From: an uncultured Eubacteriales bacterium
Lineage (GTDB): Bacteria; Bacillota; Clostridia; Peptostreptococcales; Anaerovoracaceae
Assembly: GCA_900320285.1 (NCBI GenBank)
Contig: ONRQ01000003.1
Coordinates: 1-64,000 of the forward strand
DNA length: 64,000 nt
Direction of reading: 5' to 3'
Both the position numbers and the translations under genes were made by a program. The first letter of the stretch is position 1, and the number at the start of each line of letters is the position of its first letter. This document shows, piece after piece, positions 60,777-64,000 of the stretch. The notes under the pieces were generated by a model. It worked only from the letters and a program-made list of their open reading frames with translations, was not told the DNA's origin and made no database searches.

Positions 60777-62414
60777 ATGAAAAAACCTGATTTGAAGAAA
60801 CTCAAAGAAGTCGACTTCAAGAAGGCTGCTAAGGATTTCGTCTATGGCAAGCCTCATGGAGAGAGAAGACTCGGCGACCTGTACATCCCAAAGACAGGTC
60901 TGTATAAACACAGAGAGTGGCGCGGTATCAAGGATACCATGTACTACTTCAACAACATCTGGCTGTACAACTACGGAATGATCGTACACGACCTCATGGT
61001 TTACGGCGGCGGCCCTAAGGGCGCTATCCAGTTCCTCAAGGGAACATGGAGATACAGATGGATGGGTCAGACATACCTGACCGTAATGCACTGGTTCGAC
61101 AGATGCCTTGAGGGAATGAGAGGCGAAACACTCAAAGCTTCCGCATGGCACTTCAGAGGAATCACAAGCGCATGCCTGTATCAGATCTGCGGATTCTTCA
61201 ACAGAGACCTCAACATCGGCGGAGATCCGGCTCTCAGAGCCAAGACTATCGGTACAGACGAGACAGTATGGGGCGGAATCATCTATCCATATATGGATCA
61301 GGGCGGCTACTACCTGCCAACACAGATGATCCCATACTTCGTAACATGCCACTGCAACAACCACACAGTACTCAACTACATCGACGCGGTCCAGGCTTAC
61401 GGACTCCCGGGCGACCCATGCCCGATGTGCCAGGCCGAAGCCGGCATCTACATCGAGGATGATGTTCCTGATGCATACGTCGCAATGGTTACAACAAACG
61501 AGGCCTGCGACAGCTCGGTTGGTACATCCATCATTCAGGACTGGATGATGAACAAGCCGCTCTTCGCGATGCCACAGGTTATGCAGTTCGACGACGACTC
61601 CGTTCTCGAAAACTGCGCTAAGGAAATCGAGATGGCCTGGAGATTCATGGAAGAGCAGACCGGACTCGAGTTCCACTGGGAAGAGCTCAAGAAGCACATC
61701 GAGCTCCAGAACAAGCAGAACCAGTTCGAGAGAGAGAAATGGGATGTAGCTGCAAATACTCACAGCTATCCTATCAACGGTGTAGCCCAGGCTCTGTACA
61801 GGATCTTCTACTCGCAGTACGGCGAGAGACCGTTCTGGCATGATGTTGATGCCAAGGTCAGGAAGATCATGGAGAAGTGCGTAGAGGAAGACATCAACAC
61901 CTTCCCTATGACAAGACACAGAGTGATCGCATGGAGCTGCGCTCCGCTGTACTACTCAGCATGGTGCACATGGGCTTACAACTGCTGGGGCCTCAACACA
62001 ATCATCAACATGGACTCGCTGATGTTCGACCTCGATATCAGGACAGACACTTACGAGAACTGCCTGCTGGATATCGCTAAATATCACGAGTGGGCTCCGA
62101 TGAGAAGAATGGCTGTAGGCGGACTGCAGCACATCTTCGAGCTCTGGGAGAACATGGAAAAGTTCAACTGCGACATGGTCATGATGTACGACCAGCTGCA
62201 GTGCAAGGGCATGCAGGGCGTTGTAGGACTCTTCGAAGACGAGTTCAGAGCCCGCAACATCCACGCTATCTGGATGCCTCACGCTCTGCCTGACAAGAGA
62301 ACAGTTCCTAGGTCGCAGATCAGACAGATCATCAACGACTACATGTTCACAGTAATGGGCGAAGAACCGCTCGATCCGTCACTGCTTGACTTTGACGATA
62401 TCGACAGCTGGTAG
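60777..62414 (+). CDS. 2-hydroxyacyl-CoA dehydratase family protein, large subunit (operon 2)
   Basis: The protein has 545 aa, a paralogue of 46550 with the same N-terminal extension (GLYKHREWRGIKDTMYYFNNIWLYNYGMIVHDLM). The core includes YGLPGDPCPMCQAEAGIYIEDD, TTNEACDSSVGTSI, RHRVIAWSCAPLYYSAWCTWAYNCWGLN and YDQLQCKGMQG. Extra Cys residues (PMCQ, WSCA, WCTW) are not present in operon 1. The ending EEPLDPSLLDFDDIDSW corresponds to EEPLDPTIEHIPDENMW in operon 1. Substrate unknown. Confidence 0.85.
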   Translation: MKKPDLKKLKEVDFKKAAKDFVYGKPHGERRLGDLYIPKTGLYKHREWRGIKDTMYYFNNIWLYNYGMIVHDLMVYGGGPKGAIQFLKGTWRYRWMGQTYLTVMHWFDRCLEGMRGETLKASAWHFRGITSACLYQICGFFNRDLNIGGDPALRAKTIGTDETVWGGIIYPYMDQGGYYLPTQMIPYFVTCHCNNHTVLNYIDAVQAYGLPGDPCPMCQAEAGIYIEDDVPDAYVAMVTTNEACDSSVGTSIIQDWMMNKPLFAMPQVMQFDDDSVLENCAKEIEMAWRFMEEQTGLEFHWEELKKHIELQNKQNQFEREKWDVAANTHSYPINGVAQALYRIFYSQYGERPFWHDVDAKVRKIMEKCVEEDINTFPMTRHRVIAWSCAPLYYSAWCTWAYNCWGLNTIINMDSLMFDLDIRTDTYENCLLDIAKYHEWAPMRRMAVGGLQHIFELWENMEKFNCDMVMMYDQLQCKGMQGVVGLFEDEFRARNIHAIWMPHALPDKRTVPRSQIRQIINDYMFTVMGEEPLDPSLLDFDDIDSW

Positions 62415-62428
62415 AAAGGAGGCCGGTG

Positions 62429-62671
62429 ATGAAGAAGAAGGCTAAAAAGAAAAAAAATAAAGCCGCAAGATTTGTAAAGAAGACGCTCGGCTTCGCGGCT
62501 CTTGCATATGCAGGACTGTTCTGCGTATTCTACTACGATCTCGACGGAAAGCTGCTCTACTACGTTGTTGAGCCGTTCATGAAGAACCACTTCGACAACA
62601 TGGAGAGAAGGGATCCTCATACTGTTCCGTATGAGCAGATCGACAGCGAATACATGGCACAAAGCAATTAA
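62429..62671 (+). CDS. Small membrane protein after dehydratase operon 2
   Basis: The protein has 80 aa from the ATG at 62429 (AAAGGAGG at 62415-62422; GTG at 62426 is the alternative). A very basic start (KKKAKKKKNKAARFVKK) is followed by one hydrophobic helix (LGFAALAYAGLFCVFYY), then a soluble part DLDGKLLYYVVEPFMKNHFDNMERRDPHTVPYEQIDSEYM. I know no family. Operon 1 has no counterpart. It may tether or assist the dehydratase; this is inference from position only. Confidence 0.65.
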   Translation: MKKKAKKKKNKAARFVKKTLGFAALAYAGLFCVFYYDLDGKLLYYVVEPFMKNHFDNMERRDPHTVPYEQIDSEYMAQSN

Positions 62672-62709
62672 CTATAACAATTACGGCCGCAGCTGATTAT
62701 GGATGCATG

Positions 62710-62748
62710 CGGCGGTGAAGTACTCGCCTCGCAGCTTCACCGCCGCAG
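62710..62748. repeat. GC-rich hairpin between the small membrane gene and htpG
   Basis: GCGGCGGTGAAG ... CTTCACCGCCGC, 12-bp perfect stem with a 15-nt loop. No T-run follows on the plus strand, so termination is doubtful; it may be a processing or stability element. Confidence 0.6.
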
Positions 62749-62800
62749 GCATTAAATAAAGGGCGGCCGGTAAATAAGAAAAAAGGAAGTTACTACTAAT

Positions 62801-64000
62801 ATGAAAAAGAAGTTCAAAGCTGAATCCCAGCGTCTGCTGGACATGATGATCAACTCGATCTACACGCATAAGGAGATCTTTCTGCGTGAGATCATCTCCA
62901 ACGCATCGGATGCCATCGATAAGATGTGCTATCTCGCCCTGACTGATCCTTCGGTTGGCGAGAGCCGCAGCGATTACGAGATCATCATCACTCTCGACAA
63001 GGAGAACCGTACTCTTACGGTCAGCGACAACGGTATCGGCATGGACGAGCAGGAGCTTGAGAAGAACCTCGGCACCATCGCTTTCTCGGGAAGCAGCAAG
63101 TTCAGCGAGCAGCTCGAGAAGGACTCGAAGGAAGCTGAGTCCACAATGACAGACCATACATCTGAAGTGGACATTATCGGACAGTTTGGCGTCGGATTCT
63201 ACTCCGCGTTCATGGTATCCGACAAGGTCGAGGTAGTAAGCAAGCGCTATGGTTCCGACAAAGCCTATAAATGGGTCTCCGAGGGAGCCGGCGGCTACAG
63301 CATCGAGGAGGCGGAAAGAGACGGACACGGAACTGATGTCATCATGCACATCAGACAGGACGGCGAGGAAGAGGACGAATTCAGCCAGTACATGAGGGAA
63401 TATCCTATCTACAAGCTGGTCAAGAAGTACTCCGACTACATCCGTTTCCCTATCAAGATGCTCATGCCTCAGCCGCGCATCAAGGAAGGCTCGGACCCTG
63501 AGAATCCTGAGTATGAAGAGGTCTGGGAATATGAAGTATTCAACTCCATGGTTCCGCTCTGGCAGCGCAGAAAGTCAGAGGTCACCAAGGAAGAATACGA
63601 CAATTTCTACAAATCGACTTTCCAGGACGACACACCTCCTCTCGAGACGCTCACAGTCTCGGTCGAGGGACTGGTAAGCTATAACGCGCTGATGTTCATC
63701 CCTGAGCTGGTGCCTAACAAGTACTACACGGATGACTACACAGGCGGACTGCAGCTTTACAGCTCGGGCGTCCTCATAATGGACAAGTGCAAGGAGCTCC
63801 TGCCGGAATATTTCAACTTTGTCAGAGGCGTTGTCGACTCCCCTGACCTGTCACTCAACATCTCGAGAGAGATGCTGCAGCACGACAGACAGCTGAAGCT
63901 GATCTCCAATAATCTCGAAAAGAAGGTCAGATCGAAGCTCGAGGAGATGCGCGATAAAAACAGAGAAGAGTACGAGAAGTTCTACAAGAGCTTCGGACGT
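62801..64000 (+). CDS. htpG: Molecular chaperone HtpG (Hsp90), 3' end outside the window
   Basis: 400 residues are present of an expected 620-640. The ATP-binding N-domain has EIFLREIISNASDAIDKM, LTVSDNGIGMDEQEL, IAFSGSSKF and IGQFGVGFYSAFMVSDKVEV. The middle domain includes LYSSGVLIMDKCKELLPEYFNFVRGVVDSPDLSLNISREMLQ. It starts at ATG 62801 with AAAAGGAAG upstream. Hsp90 of bacteria helps client proteins fold; association with the dehydratase operon is positional only. Confidence 0.96.
   Translation, partial: MKKKFKAESQRLLDMMINSIYTHKEIFLREIISNASDAIDKMCYLALTDPSVGESRSDYEIIITLDKENRTLTVSDNGIGMDEQELEKNLGTIAFSGSSKFSEQLEKDSKEAESTMTDHTSEVDIIGQFGVGFYSAFMVSDKVEVVSKRYGSDKAYKWVSEGAGGYSIEEAERDGHGTDVIMHIRQDGEEEDEFSQYMREYPIYKLVKKYSDYIRFPIKMLMPQPRIKEGSDPENPEYEEVWEYEVFNSMVPLWQRRKSEVTKEEYDNFYKSTFQDDTPPLETLTVSVEGLVSYNALMFIPELVPNKYYTDDYTGGLQLYSSGVLIMDKCKELLPEYFNFVRGVVDSPDLSLNISREMLQHDRQLKLISNNLEKKVRSKLEEMRDKNREEYEKFYKSFGR

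Noticed and set aside
60750..61919. 389-codon open frame antisense to the operon 2 large subunit
   Set aside because: It is opposite a clearly conserved enzyme, without a ribosome binding site or domain. The same applies to the long antisense frame at 40029-41501.

Overview
The window is a chromosomal segment around the replication origin of an anaerobic, low-to-moderate GC bacterium of the class Clostridia. The evidence is the rpmH-rnpA-yidD-yidC-jag / oriC / dnaA-dnaN arrangement, the PrfA-less rho neighbourhood, strong AGGAGG-type ribosome binding sites, lipoproteins with short Lol-less lipoboxes, and several oxygen-sensitive Fe-S enzymes (2-hydroxyacyl-CoA dehydratase family, Fe-S aldo/keto reductase). 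A relative of the Anaerovoracaceae / Clostridiales Family XIII is my best guess, but that is inference and no rRNA is present.

Layout. 1-105: tail of an IS200/IS605-type element (TnpB C-terminus plus right-end hairpin). 281-1342: two small envelope proteins. 1449-3866 (minus): jag, yidC, yidD, rnpA, rpmH. 3867-4498: oriC with DnaA boxes and one copy of a ~165-nt structured repeat. 4499-7335: dnaA and dnaN, separated by a second repeat copy and more DnaA boxes. 7899-10607 (minus): psuG, psuK and tdk. 11637-16612: a BMP-type nucleoside ABC transporter (lipoprotein, ATPase, two permeases). 16970-19693: deoC, udp, deoB. Together with psuGK and tdk these genes form a nucleoside uptake and salvage island inserted between the origin and the mnmE-mnmG-rsmG-parA-parB block (19752-26725), which in most Firmicutes follows jag directly. 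A PIN/AbrB toxin-antitoxin pair is wedged between mnmE and mnmG. 26738-31760: gdpP-like, rplI, dnaB, dnaD-like. 31761-39058: M23 peptidase, FtsB/DivIC-like, rsmA, LTA-synthase-like and rho. 39276-45029: a DUF1385-PrmC fusion, then small redox and metal genes.

45348-62671 is the accessory part. Two paralogous two-subunit 2-hydroxyacyl-CoA dehydratase-family operons (45348-48154 and 59585-62671) flank a MATE exporter, an acyl-CoA-ligase-like enzyme, a polytopic membrane protein, a CrtI-like FAD oxidoreductase and a frameshifted flavodoxin-reductase/[2Fe-2S] protein. No activator ATPase or CoA-transferase is visible. Both dehydratase operons carry the same 17-bp AACCCC-N5-GGGGTT palindrome upstream. 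The intergenic gaps here contain several tandem-repeat arrays, including a 65-bp hairpin repeat present at two loci 9.5 kb apart. The window ends inside htpG.

The most unusual signals are the 65-bp hairpin arrays, the three-copy structured repeat flanking dnaA, and the paired dehydratase operons with a shared palindrome. Gene fusions and truncations (DUF1385-PrmC, DnaD with an orphan DnaI zinc domain, GdpP without membrane helices) come next.
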